A stretch of 64,000 nucleotides of DNA from Elephas maximus indicus (Eukaryota; Chordata; Mammalia; Proboscidea; Elephantidae). Position 1 is the stretch's first letter; the number at the start of each line of letters is the position of its first letter. The stretch is from the NCBI RefSeq assembly GCF_024166365.1, contig NC_064826.1, positions 20,050,001 through 20,114,000 of the forward strand, written 5' to 3'. Below, in pieces: positions 47,743-62,700 of the stretch. Both the position numbers and the translations under genes were made by a program. Under the pieces are notes generated by a model. It made no database searches, was not told the DNA's origin, and was given only the letters and a program-made list of their open reading frames with translations.

Positions 47743-50700
47743 CTGTGAACAAATGGCAGTCAAAAGAGGAGAAATTCAAACGGGAGACAAACAGATATGA
47801 AGGCTGAAGGGTCAGCAAAAGATGCACAGTGGGCTGACCCAAGATGAGGTGAAACAAAAAGAATTGCTCACTGATTCCAACAGTGTGCAGAAATCAAGAA
47901 GGGTTTCGATAACGATGACTTCCTGAGGGATGGGCTAGAGATTTTTTTAAAGTTCAACAACTTCAACAAACACTAAGACTAGATTAGGTCTCCATTGTGC
48001 CAAATACTGGGAAATACAAAGGTCAAAGTAAAGGTCTCTGCCTTTGAAAACCTAGGGATCGCTTCGTAATAAGGCAAACTACGCTGCCCTCCCAGGAAGC
48101 ACCCTTTGACACACTGTCAGAGCCTGAATGCCCCAGGGAGCATTTCTTTTGTATATATGCTGCTCTTCAAGCTTGTGTGTGATGCTTTTTCTCCCCTTTT
48201 CTCAAGATTGGCTAGCTTTGGTAGGAAGTTTTAAAAAACATCTTATTAACAGCAGGACCTTTTTTTCTTGCTAATATCTCTAAAAAGATTTCCTTATCAT
48301 CTCCAACTACGTAAGGAAGATACGAAAATAACAACTTACCGGTGTAACAGCTGCACAGTGAAAATAAACTGGCTCAGGCATGGTAGCTGGGAGCTTTACC
48401 CATTGAAAAGTCTGCAGATTCAACTTCCAGATGTCTCCCAAGATCACTTCTCCATTATAGCCCCCACAAATAAACACGTCTATCAAGAAAAGAGAAAGTC
48501 CAGATCACACAAAGGAAAAGAGCCAGAGGTACAGCGTGTTTTGTCATAGACCCCACGGCTGGCTGTCATGGGACCAGTGAAGTGGATTTCCTCTATACCA
48601 TAGACGACTCCACCCGTGTGGTTCCCTCAGACTGCTTATTGCCCCTCAATAGGGTTTGGACACTATGTTGGGGTCTTTACTGGGACTATGGATGCAAGCA
48701 TCCAAGAAGGCTTTAATATCAGGGTTCACAAATTCAAACATCTACATGTGTCAGGCATAGAAAGGATGAGCAAGGAAGTCAAACAAACAAAAACAAACAT
48801 ACAGGGGCTGAAAGTAGTGCGGCTCCCGCTGACTGCAGGACCTTAGCCCACAGTTAACAGGCTTTCCCGTTCTTCAAGAGAAGCTGGAAATCTGGATTTT
48901 TACAAAGTAAACATTTTGATTTTTATGTGTTGGCCACTAATTCAAAAAATGTTAACTCACTTATGGGCCAAACAAAAGGCACCTGCAAGTCACCAGGGTT
49001 AAAACAACTCTTGCAAACTCTTCTTTAAGTGACGTCCTAGAAAGGGTAGACGTTTGTCTGCCCTGGAGAAACATGTCATCTATGGAGACATTTAACTGAA
49101 CTGCGATGTTCAGTTGGGGGATACAAAAGAGGCTCTCTGACTTTTCTGCAGCCCAAAGAGGACAGTGTGGAACCCCATTAGGATTTTTTATGTCACAAAC
49201 AAAAATATCCCCCAAATGAAAGTTTTCTGGGTAAAATCAGTTAGTTACAACTAATCAGACAACTTATAACAAAGGCAATGTGAACCTCCAAGCTAAATGC
49301 CCAGTGCTGAATTCCTTTGGGGTGCCTGACCTCAAAGAATTAACTTAATAAACGTCTTAGTTCAGGTTTAGATCAAGTTTAAGCTGATACTTAACTATTA
49401 AAACGCACTGGAAACTTTTTTGGCTAAACCCTTTGCCATCAAGTTGATTCTGACCCAAAGCGACCCTACAGGGCTGAGGAGAACTCCCCCGTAGAGTTGC
49501 CAAGGAACACCTGGTGGATCTGAACTACCGACCTTTTGGTTAGCAGCTGTAGCACCTAACTACTGAGCCACCAGGGTTTCAAGAAAACCTTTCAGAGAGG
49601 CAAAGCTGAACAATGCCACTATCGAGAAATCTTATCCCAAAAGCAGAAGCATAACAAAAATTTCCACTGTACTAGAGATGGATGCATAGTCCTAGTTAAG
49701 TCCAAACTAAGCTGTTGAAAGGATACAGGCTATTAAACTCGTTTATGCACACCTTGCTCCCAGAGATAGTTTAAGTAGGTATATCAAACTGTAAAATACG
49801 CTGTAAATCATCCAAACAGCAGTCATCTATCCCACTTAGATAAAGCGGCTGCATTCTGAAGCCATACAATGTCTTTGTGGTGATATGACCAAAGAATAAG
49901 CTAAGAGCTCTATTTGGCCTCAGACCTAGAACAGAATAAACTTTACGAAATGGCACTCTGAAGGAGTTATTACAATTTTAATACAATGTCCATGGAGGTC
50001 TCCATGGCATAAGCAGTCAAGATAACCAGAATTACCCACCATGAGGACAGTCACCCGATGAGATGGGTGCTGAAAGTGCAGGTGTTACAATAACAAAGCT
50101 TGCTACCGACCCATTGTTGGGTTTTCTGATAACCGAGGGAGCTCAAATACCACACTACTTTATATTACGAAAAGCTGCCCAGAGAGGCGGAACTTTATGG
50201 ATGTTCCCTTTAAGTTTAAACTACAAAAAATAAACTCTTCCCAAAGCCATGCATCATTTTTGAGAAGCTATCAGTAGGGAAGAAGACATTGCCCACAGAT
50301 AGCTAAACTTACCATTTTTTATTTGAACACAACTGTGACATCTTCGGGCTGCAGGGAAACCTGCCAAACACATAAACACAGAAATCCCACCATTCAGAGA
50401 AAGACTGGGAATAACATTGACATGACATAGCAAAAGACATACTACAAGTAACTTACTTAAAACAACCCTTTCTTACGTTAAGCAAACACTTCCAATTCTT
50501 CCGTGTTGTACACTGAAAGGACTTACCCATCAGAGGTCCCATCATAAGGGTACAATGTTTGGGTGCCAGTGGTTACTAGTGGCTTCCCTATTGCCCCTTC
50601 ACTTATAAAGAGAGAGGTAGGTCTTGATTTCAACTCCTAACCCATATTTCTTATCCCACCCATATTTCCCTGCTTCTGCCACAGAATTCAACAATCTCCA

Positions 50701-53700
50701 CCAAAAGTCTCTTTGCAAGAATAATAACATGGCTAAGGAACACAATTTATTTCTAATACCAGTTCGACAGATATTTTAGTTGCCATATAATTTAATAAAA
50801 TTACTTTTTCCATTTCAAAACAAGTATAAAATACATGTGTTAAAATAAGTGAATCATTATTTTTAATTTACCTATTTTTTCATGGGGTTTTGTTGCAATT
50901 TCCTCCCATGCATTCGTTTCAAGGTTGTATGCGTGGATCTTGGAGAAAAAAAAAATACATACACACACAGATCAATAACTGTAATTTTAGCCAGCCTGAA
51001 AGCTGGATTTTAAACAATAGCCTGTGCAAATATATTCTTGGTTTAAAATTCTTCCTCTTTGTATTTCTCTCATCTTTCCTAATTCTAATATACACAAAAA
51101 CATTAAGTGAGGCAGTTGAAAACTAAGCACATATATGATTCTTAAAAATCAAAGAATAAAATGGAGAAGAAAGGTTGGGCCAAGCAAAGCAGGCCCCAAG
51201 CAGAAGCGTGGGTGATTCTGACTTTGCTCCATGTGCTGTTCTGCAGTTTCCACATCTTCTACAATGAACGTGCATCATCTTTACAACAGAAAAAGGCAAG
51301 TGTCATTGTTTTTCTTAATCACGTAACAGGGAAAACAGTAGGATTACTTGTTTGCAAGACGTATGGTAAAGAAACACGGGAATGTAGTTATAAAACTTGA
51401 CAAAGACCACTAAGGTTCCAAAGCAGACCACGAGCTCTGCAACCTAATCCAGGTCTCCCGAGATACATAACTATGACATTTTCACAACTCCACAGGGACG
51501 GGTGGCTAAAAAGCCCTTCGGAGCTCTGCCTTCTGAAGTTAGTGACGCGTAGCCTTCGACACACCTGCACTTATTAGATACGCGGCATTGGCAGTCAGAG
51601 GAAAGTCCTGGTTCCGATTCTAGTCAGTTGCTCCAACTCTCATGTAAGCTCCTGTACCTTCCTTTTAGTCCCTTTCTTAATCCTCCGTGAGAGGATAATT
51701 TTCATAAAGCATTTTCAGTGTGTGACAAATGTGACTGTCGAACAGAAAGCATAACAGCACTCGGAGTTTGACAAAATCAGTGCTGATGAGGGAACCAGAC
51801 ACAAATTAAAGACCTCAGGTAACACCATTATGACACATGCCTCTCCTCATCCTTCTCCCTCTGCGTTTCTTTTTTCTTTACCTTGTTTAAGGAATAAGCT
51901 GTCCAGGAAGTACCGCCTCCCAAGATGTAAATCCTTTGCCCATCGTGTGCAATTTCATGTCTGTATCTGAAAACATATAATTACGTTGAAAAGTAAGTGA
52001 AAAGTGATCTACTTACAATTCAGTCATAAGGATTTTATTGTACCATTACTTATAATAATAATAATAAGTTATTATTAAATAATCTAAGTGTTTAACACTA
52101 GAGAACTGGTGAAGTAAATTATAGAACTGACATAAAATGGATTGGTATGCAACCAGTAAGAAAGTAGGCATGTTGTTGTTAGGTGCTGTCGAGTCAGTTT
52201 CGACTCCCAGTGACCCCACAGGACAGAGCAGAACTGCCCCATAGGGTTTCCAAGGAGCGGCTGGTGGATTCAAATTGCCAGCCTTTTGGTTAGCAGATGA
52301 GCTCTTAACTACTACACCACCAAGGCGCCAAGAAAGCAGGCACAGACAATGGTTAATATTCTGAGAACTATTTTTCATGTCATTAAGTGAAAGAAAAATC
52401 AGTTACAAAAAGGGAGATATGCTGTAATTCCGTTAAAAATGTACAGACACACAAACATGCAGGGAAAATGACTATAAGATATAACCCAAAATATGAACCC
52501 TAGTTACTTCCGAGTTTAGAGTTTGTTTGTTTTTTTTTCCCCCTTCATTTTGCTTATTTGTATTTTCTATAATTTTTTTCTGATACCTTAGTAAAAAGGG
52601 AAGATTACTATAGAGTTTGAAAAAGTGATGTGCCTACATTTAACTAGAGACTGTAGGCTATGAGCTTTCAAATGAAGATACTTATTTAGCAGATTCAAAG
52701 GCATCTAAAAAGTTATGCTACATAGAACTGTAAATATAATGTGAAACACCTACCAGAACTTTTATCCAGGTAGTCTAGCTAGAAACTGAAATAATTTATA
52801 ATACATCCATAAAATGATTCAAAGAAGGCGATCATGTGAAAAATGCTTTGAAAATTTAATCTACTTCCTCCTTTCCCTGAAGGCCCTGGTGCTGATAAAA
52901 AAAGTTACATCAAAATTATGCCAGTAACAGGCCATCTCCCAAGTTCTCTCATGGTAGCTCTGCAATAACCTGTCTAACATACTATGAGAGAGAGGTATTC
53001 TTCCTTAGCACCTATATGCCATGTTGTTTAAAGGCAACAAGAGATATTAGATTAGTCTAACTAGAGAGAACATAAAATTGTTTACTGTCTGACATTCAGG
53101 TGGCTAACAGATACATAAGGAAATGCTCACGATCATTAGCTATTAGAGAAATGCAAATCAAAACTACAATGAGATTCTATCTCACTCCAACAAGGCTGGC
53201 ATTAATCCAAAAAACACAAAATAATAAATGTTGGAGAGGTTCTAGAGAGACTGGGATACTGCTGGTGGGACAGTAAAATGGTACAACCACTTTGGAAATC
53301 GATTTGGCGCTTCCTTAAAAAACTAGAAATAGAACTACCATATGATCCAGCAATCCCACACCTTGGAATATATCCTAGAGAAATAAGAGCCTTTATATGA
53401 ACAGATATATGCACGCCCGCGTTCATTGCAGCACCGTTTACGACAGCAAAAAGTTGGAAGCAACCAAGGTGCCCATCAATGGATGAATGGATAAATAAAT
53501 TATGGTATATTCACACAACAGAATATTACACATCAGTAAAGAACGATAATGGGATCCGTGAAACATTTCATAACATGGAGGAATCTGGAAGACATTATGC
53601 TGAGTGAAATTAGTCAGCTGCAAAAGGACAAATATTGTATAAGACCACTATTATAAGATGTCGAGAAACAGTTTAAACAGAGAAGAGAATATTCTTTGAT

Positions 53701-56700
53701 GGTTACGAGATGGGGGAGGAAGGAAGGGAGGGAGAGGGGCTTTCACTAATTAGATAAAAATTAGATAGTAGATAAGAGCTATTTTAGGTGATGGGAAAGA
53801 CAACACACAGTACAGCAGAGGTCAGCACAACTGTACTAAACCAAAAGCAAAGAAGTTTCCTGAATAAACTGAACACTTTGGAGGCCAGCGTAGCAGGGGC
53901 AGGGGTTTGGGGACCATGGTTTCAAGGGACATCTAGGTCAATTGGCATAATAAAATCTATTCAGAAAACATTCCACATCCCATTTTGGAGAGTGGTGTCT
54001 ATGGTCTTAAATGCTAGCAAGCAGCCATCTAAGATGCATCAATTGGTCTCAACCCACCTGGAGCAAAGGAGAATGAAGAACACCAAAGACACAGGGTAAT
54101 TATGAGCCCAAGAGACAGAAAGGGCCACATAAACCAGAGACTACATCAGCCTGAGAAAAGAAGAACTAGATGGTACCCGGCTACAACCGATGACTGCCCT
54201 GATAGGGAATACAACAAAGAACCCCTGAGGGTGCAGGAGAGCACTGGGATGCAGACCCCAAATTCTCATAAAAAGACCAGACTGAGATCTGGTCTGACTG
54301 AGATTAGAATGACCCTGGAGGTCATGGTCCCCAGACATTCTGTTAGGCCAAGACAGGAACCATTGCTAAAGCTTCAGACAGGAACTGGACTAGACTATGG
54401 GATAGAAATGATACTGGTGAAGAGGGAGCTTCTTGGATCAAGTAGACACATGAGACTATGTTGGCATCTCCTGTCTGAAGCGGCGATGAGAGGGTAGAGA
54501 GGGTCAGAAGCTGGCCTAACAGACTCGAAAAGAAATAGAGGAAGGAAGGAGTATGCCATCTCATGTAGCAAGGTGTTTATAAATTTTTGTATGACAGTCC
54601 GACTTGATTTGTAAACTTTCACTTAAAGCACAATAAAAATTTAAAGAAAAAAAATGTTTACTGTCTTTGCTTTTAAACTGGAGGGGGGAAAAATCTGAAA
54701 AAAAAAAAACACTTAAAATGGCCCTCCCCCCATATTTCAGGCCATAAAGCAAGCCACAACAAATTTAAAAAAATCAAAATAATACAAAGCATCTTCCCTG
54801 ATTACAATGTTATCAAAGTAGAAATTAATAACAGAAAAAGCAAGGAAAAAAATTCTAATACATGGAAACTGAATAACACCCCGCTTAAAAACTACTGGGT
54901 AATAGAAATCAAAGATGAAATAAATAAATTCATAGAATTAAATGAAAATGAAAACACAACATACCAAAACCTTTGGAACACAGCAAAAGCAGTGCTCAGA
55001 GGTCAATTTATAGCAATAAGCACACACATCAAAAAAGAAGGGCAAAAATCAAAACATTAATCCTACCACTCTAACAACTAGAATAAAAGCAGCAAAAGAA
55101 GCCTACAGTTGCCAGAAGAAACAAAATAATAAAAATTAAATTAGAGCAGAAATAAATGAAACAGAGAACAGAAAAACAACAGAAAGAATCAACAAGACTA
55201 AAAGCTGGTTCTTTGAAAGGATCAATAAAATTGACAATCCACCAGCCAAACCAACAAAAGAAAAACAGGAGAAGATGCAAATAACCCAAATAAGAAATGA
55301 GATGGTTGTTCCTGATGGGCTGCAGAGCCAGGGATGACAGCAAGGTCAGGGGACATCAGTGCCCAGGGATGGCAGTGGGGCTGCGGACAGTGGGGCTAGG
55401 CAGGGGCAGTGCATACAGGCAGGGGGGTGATGAGGCCGAGGGATAGTGGGGACAGATGGTGGGGTGGTGGACAGGCTGGGGGGCAGTGGGGCCGGATGGC
55501 GGGGCTGGTAGAAAGTGTGGCCAGGCAGGGGACAGCAGAGGCAGGCCTGGCAGGATGTGTCAGAGCTGGCCGGGGGGAGTCTGATGCAATGTCAGGGGCC
55601 TGGCTGCCCTTATGACCATCCACCAGCCTGCAAGCTGGTGCTGGCCCAGCCTGGACCTGTCGGGGTCACCCCGCCTGGTATCCCAAGTCTCCCACCCTCC
55701 CTGGTACTCCACCTGCTTCACTGCAGAGTTGTGGGAGAAGCAAGCTGCATGGTCACCCAAGAGCCCTGGCACTTGCTGCTCTCCTAGGGCCTGGGCCAGG
55801 GGGCCCTCAGGTCACAAAACATGACTGTGAAGGCCTTAATGTTCTAGAACCTTAGTGGCTGCACCCGCAGGTTACTTTTCAGTCCCTCAAGGTCATCACT
55901 AAGCATAGGCCCTATCCCCAGATGCTTGGGGCCTTGCGAGTGTGTGGGAACCAAGAGGGCCTAGGACTACGGGGCGGGGCACAGAGATCTGAGGCTTGAC
56001 CTAGGAGGCTTCCAGAAGAAAATGACTCTGGGGTTGTTTACAGATAAATGGGTTATTTTCTTTAATGGGCAGAGAAGTATGAGTAGCCAGTGATCACATG
56101 AAAAGATGCACAGTTTCAATCTGCGAAATGTAAGTTAAAGCAAAATAACACCCTTGAAAAAGAAAAATGAGATGGGTGACATTACAACAGAACCAACTCA
56201 AATAAAAAGGATCACAATAGAATACTACAAAAAACTACTCCAACAAATTTGAAAACCTAGAGGAAATGGACAAATTTCTAGAAGCACACTACCTACCTAA
56301 ACTAACAGAAACTGAGGTCGAAAATTTGAACAGACCCGTAACAAAAGAAGAAATTGAAGGGGTCATAAAAAAACTCCTAACAAAAAAAAAAAGCCCTGGC
56401 CCACACGGCTTCAATGGAGAATTCTACCAAACATTCAGAAAAGAGTTGACACCAATTCTACTCAAACTATTCTAGAACATAGAAAAGGAAGGACTACTCC
56501 CGAATTCATTCTATGAAGCCAGCATAACCCTGATACCAAAGCCAGGAAAAACATCACTAAAAAAGAAAACTACAGACCAATATCCCTCATGAATATAAAC
56601 ACAAAAATTCTCAAAAAAATCCTAGCCAACAGGATTCAACAGCATACTAAAAAAATAATGTATCACAACCAAGTAGAATGCATACCAGGCATGCAAAGAT

Positions 56701-59700
56701 GGATCGTCATTAGAAAATCAGTCAACGTCATCTACCACATAAATAAAACAAAGGAAAAGAATCACATGATCATCTCAACCAATGCAGAAAAGGCATTTGA
56801 TACAAGTCCAACATCCACGCCTGATAAAAACTCTCAGCAAAATAGGAATAGAAGGAAAATTCTTCAACATAATAAAGGGAATTTACATAAAACCAAAAGC
56901 CAATATTACCCTCAACAGAGACAGTCTAAAAGCATTCCCCTTGAGAATAGGAACCAGACAAGGATGCCCATTATCACCACTCTTATTCAACACTGTATTG
57001 TAAGTCTTAGCAAGACAATATGGCAAGAAAAGGAAATAATGGGCATCTAAATTTGTATGGAAGAAGTAAGACTAACCCCATTCACAGATGATATGATCCT
57101 ATACTTAAAAATTCCAAAGATTCCACAAGAAAGATACTGGAACTTAAAGAAGGATTCAGCAAAGTGGCAGGATACAAGATCAACATACAGAAATCAGCTG
57201 GGTTCCTCTACATCAACAAAGAGAACTTTGAAAAGGAAATCAGGAAAACAATACCATTTATAATAGCCCCTCCAAAAGATAAAACACGAATAAATCTAAC
57301 CGGGGACATAAAAGACTTATACAAAGAAAACTACAAAAGACTATTGCAAGAAATCAAGAGACCTACAGAAATGGAAAAACATACCATGCTCTCAGATTAG
57401 AAGACTTAATATTGTGAAAAGGTCAATCCTTCCCAAAGCGATATATACATATAATGCAATCGTAATCCAAATCCCAACAGCATTCTTCAATGAGATGGAA
57501 AAACTAATTTTTAACTTTATATGGAAGGGAAAGAGGTCCCATATAAGTAAAGCATTATGAAAGAAGAACAAAGTATGCGGCTTCACACTACCTGATTTTA
57601 GAACCTACTACACAGCCGCGGTAGTCGAAACAGTCTGGTACCGGTACAATGACACACATATAGACCAATGGAACACAACTGAGAACTCAGACATAAATCC
57701 ATCCACCTATGGACAGCTGATCTTCAACAATGAACCAAAGTCTATTAAATGGGGAAGAGACTGTCTCTTCTACAAATAGTGCTGGCAAACTGGATATTTA
57801 CCTGTAGGTATGAAACAGGACTCATACCTCACACCACGCACAAAAACTAACTCAAAATGGATCAAAGACCTAAATATAAGACCCAAAACTATAAAGATCA
57901 TGGAAGAAAAAGAGGCACAACACTAGGGGCCCTAACATATGGCAGAAAAAAGATACCAAACATAACTAAAAATGCACACACAGCAGCAGAAGAACTGGAT
58001 AACGGGGACCTCTTAAAAATTAAACACTTATATTCAACAAAAGAGTTCTCCAAGAGCAAAAAGAGAACCTAGAGACTGGGAAAAATTTTTTGGCTACAGC
58101 TTATCTGACAAGGGTATAATCTCTAAGATTTACAGAAAACTTCAACACCTCACCAAAAAAAAGACAAACGATCCAATTATAAAATTGGCAAAGGACATGA
58201 ACAGACGTTTTACCAAAGAGGACATCCAGGCTACTAACAAGCATATGAAGAAATGCAAAACTAAAATGAGATACCATCTCACTCCAATATGGCACTAATC
58301 AAAAAAACAGAAAATGATAAATGCTGCCAAAGTTGTGGGGAGACCAGAACTCATATACACGGCTGGTGGGAATGTAAAATGGTACAACCACTAGGGAAAG
58401 CCGTATGACGCTTCCAAAATGCTAGAAATAGAAATACCGTATGATTCAGTAATCCCACTCCTAGGTATATACCCTAAAAAAATAAGAGCCATGATACAGA
58501 CATATGTAAACCTATGCTATTCCTATTATTCACAGTAGCAAAAAGGTGGGAACAACCTAAGTGCCCATCAATACATTAATGGATTAACAAACTGTAGTAC
58601 CTACACACAGTGGAATACTATGGAACGATAAAGAATAACAACAAATCCATGAAACATCCCACAACATGGATGAATTTGGAATACATTATGCTGAGTGAAA
58701 TAAGTCAATCACAAAAGGCCAAATATTGTATTAGATTACCATAATAAAGTAACTGCAAAAGGTTTACACACACAAAAAGAAAATTCTCTGATGGTTACTA
58801 GGGATGGGAGGGGAAGGGAGGGAAAATTACCAAATAGATGGAAGAAATGTGTTAATATTGGTGAAGGGAGAGGTAATACACAATATGGGAGAAGTCAGCA
58901 CAACATGACCAAGACAAGAGAGGACACTGAGAGGAATGTAAGAATAAACAGCATAGCATAGACACTCCTGTAACAATAGTATTAAAAAACAGTAATTTAT
59001 GAATGGATACACAGGTAGATAGATATGCCAAGAGGTGTGGGAGGGGGTAAGGGAGCACTAGTAGATACAGGTTCAGTGCTGGATATTTCTACATACATGA
59101 CGGTAGATGCTCCTCATATATTTAATATAGACAGTAACACACACAAGGGGCTCAGTTAGACATAACCAAACACCTCGCAGGATGAAGTTCCTGGGCTCAA
59201 AGGCGAAGGACCATAGGCTTGGGGGACACCTATGTCAACTGACACAACATAGTTCGTAGTTCATAAAAACAATGTTCTGCATCCTACTCTGGTGAGCAGC
59301 ATCTGGGTCTTAAAAGCTTGCAAGCAGCCATCTAAGATAGTATCGGTCTCTTCCCATCTAAAGACTGAATTAAACTAAAGACTCAAGGAAGCAATCAGTC
59401 CAAGGGACTAAGGGACCACATGAACCACAGCCTAGACATCCCTGAGACGGGAAGAACTAAATGGTGCCTAGCTACCACTACCGGCCACTCTGGCTGGGAT
59501 CACAACAGACAGTCCTGAACTGGTCTGGCAGAGACAGCGGGAGCCCCTGAGAATATGGCCCCAAAACACCCTTCTGACCTTGAACTGAAACCACTCCTGG
59601 AGACTACCTTCCAGCCAAACAATAGACAAACACATAAAATAAACAATAAAACCAAAAACCAAACCCAGTGCTGTCGAGTCGATTCTGACTCATGGCGACC

Positions 59701-62700
59701 CTATAATAACAATAAAATAAAATAAGCAATAACACCCAAAGGAAAAAAAAAACCCTCTCTCCCTTTTTTCTCTTTCCCTTCCTCCCATTCTTCTGTCCAT
59801 CCATCCATCTGTCCAACCACCCATCTACCCATTCAGTCAACATTCATTGAGCTCCACTATGGGCATGGTACTATGACTTGTACTGGGGATAGAACTGTGA
59901 GCAAGTAGGCCAAAGAACCCTAATATGTGAGTTAAGAAAGGAAATAAAAAAGGAACTGAAAAGTAATTGTTTTTCCTGTGATATGAAATTTGTTTATAAA
60001 TGCTACCATTCGTTTCTTCTTCAAAGTGTTGCTATCCTCCCGATGCAGAAAGACTGAAATATAAGAGGTAAAAATTGAGCAGTTAAAAAGAAAATACCAT
60101 TCCCTGGCCAGAAGATCCTTCCTTTATCACTAAACTGGGATTTAACAGCCAGTTAACTATTTTAACTAGGGCCAAAGGTTTTTCTTCAAACCGTATTACC
60201 AGTATTCTTAAAAAAAATCAAATCTTAGCAAGATTAATCTTAAAACTAAATATGATTTAATCTCAGAATCTCACCTCTCTTCTGGCAGGTCACAGGATAG
60301 GTTGTTTGGTTTCAGTTGTGTCCACTCTCTAGTATTGAGATCTAATTTGTGCAGGTCTGTGCTGTAAATATAGCCAGTTGTCCCTCCAAAGACATAAAGG
60401 GAGCCGTTGATGATAGCCATGGCCTGGATAATGGGGAAAGGTGGACAAGACTGACTTGTTAACACTTGGTTATAGAATGTAAGCTTAGTAAAAAAAAAAA
60501 AAAAAAAAGTAGACACCCCAAAATCAGGTTTTATAAAATTCTCTTGTACTTTTTAACCTTCTAAAATATCAGACCCTTAAAGAACTGAAGATTTCAGAGA
60601 TTATTTTCAGAAAAGTAAAGCTTTGGTCACCTAAGCAAATTCTACCTACAGATAGGCAAAGGGGGTTAGATGATCCTTAGAGGTTCTAGCCAACCAAAGA
60701 CTTTATAGATTGAAGAAATGTACATTTCCACTGAAAGCTGCTTCTCTTTCTAAGCAGTGTGAAGAATAATACTCCCAAGAAGCAGCAGCAGTGGATATGA
60801 AAATAAGCACCAGAATTCTTTAAGTAGGAAGCTCTAGAGTTGATAATTTTCCACCAAACTCTTCTTCAGTGTACGTTCAGCTACTGCTATAGTCACTTCT
60901 TAGAGTTTAAAGGCCTCCTGTCATGGTGTACAGAGTTATCAAGTATGTGCCCCTCCAAAATTAAAGCTCAGAAGCTGTTTGTCAGTACTGATGCCAGCTA
61001 GTTCAGAAAGAAGCCAAAGCTTGGTTGTTTTTAAGCTTAGGCCATTATTCTCAAAGGGTCTTTGGTGTATGGTGGGTTGTTCCCTACCTTTTTAGATCTA
61101 ACTTTCAAACCTAAAATTTGAAGCACTGGAACCTAATCTAATTTCTACATAACCTATGTTTTGCCTCAGATCTGGGTGAAAGTCTTGTAGCCAAGCACAG
61201 GGATCATCTATTCTACAATGTGGGTCAGAAAGCTCTTCAAAGAATCATATCACTCTAAACATGGCAGCCCAATCTCTCATGGAGGAAGAGGAGTCCTGAC
61301 ATTCAAAGAATCTTCCCCACAGGATTAGAAACAAAAGGTGAGAGGAAAAAAAGGGAAGAAGAAGGTAAGCAACTAGAGCTACAAATGTTAATTTCACATC
61401 AGAACTGAAAAATACTAACTACACAGAATTCTTAATTAAAAAAAATACTAACAATATAAATATTCTAGAAAAGTATGAACAAATACATCCACCATTACTG
61501 GCCACAGATCAGTACCTGTCCATATATACGGCTGGGTTTCTTCCCCCGACAGCTGAGTAAAGCCCATCTCTTATACTTCACATTACAGACATGGACATCA
61601 TTGCCGTTGCTCTCACCAAATGGGATGCCCGTACCTCCAAACACTAACAGGTTGTTTCCATGCAGCACAACTGGGGAAGGAGAAGCACAAGTTCCATTTA
61701 CATGCTGGCTACCTGCAATGTATTCCCACATAAACCCAGAAGAGCTGAGAAACTAAAAAATGTCTGCATCAAAGCTCTCAGAAGATAGCTGAAACCTCTG
61801 ACATCTAGCTACTATAACGTACTGCAGAAAAAGGTCTAATTCATACAAGAACTATGCCATTGTTAAGTGTATGACATTTATTCAATACATATTTGTGGAT
61901 GTCATTAAACACTGTGTATAATAATACAGAATTATATGTACTGCAGCAGACCACTGCTGCTAAAGACAGCTCAAGTACGCTGCAAAGCAGAGGAAAATGA
62001 ACTATCGTCTTTGCCTTACAAAGCCCCAGTGGGACTCGGGAGGAACACGTAAAAAGGATTCTTCTGGTTTTGCCAGGGGAATGATCTCTACAATTTAAAT
62101 TACAGTTTCTGTCATCTTAATCCTCTACCAGGTAAAAAGAAACACACTAATATCCTTCTAGTAACTTTGGCGTCCCCTCCCTTCTGTTCCTACCAACGCA
62201 CACACGCAATTATACTCTCTCTCTCTCTAACAGCAAACGCTCTCAAAATAGCGCCACTGTACTCTTTCAATGTCATTTTTTAAAACCATTTCTTCAATTG
62301 ATACAGTGTAGTGTTAATAGTATGACCTCTGGAGTCAGGAAGACCTGAGTTTAAATTCCAGGGTGACCTCAGGAAAGTTATTTCGCCTCTCTAAATTAAT
62401 CTTCACAACAACCCTATGAGGTAGGAACTGTTATTATCTTCCCCATTTTGATAGATGATGACACAGGGGCAGCAAATGTTTTAAATAACATGTTGCAGGT
62501 TTCCTAAAAAGAACTCTGCCAAGCTGGGATTCAATCCCAGGGAGTTTGGCTCCAGAGCCTGCACTCTTAACCATGACCCTTAGGTCCTCCCTAAAGCCTC
62601 AGCTTCCACATTTGTACAATGGCAATAATTGTAGTTTCTGCATCATAGGGATGTTGTGAGGATTAAATAGATGACGTGTGTGAAGAGCTTTGTTCACTAG

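Noticed and set aside
56266..57050. Frames with L1 ORF2 similarity
   Set aside because: They are fragments of one L1 broken by stops and shifts; annotated as a mobile element.
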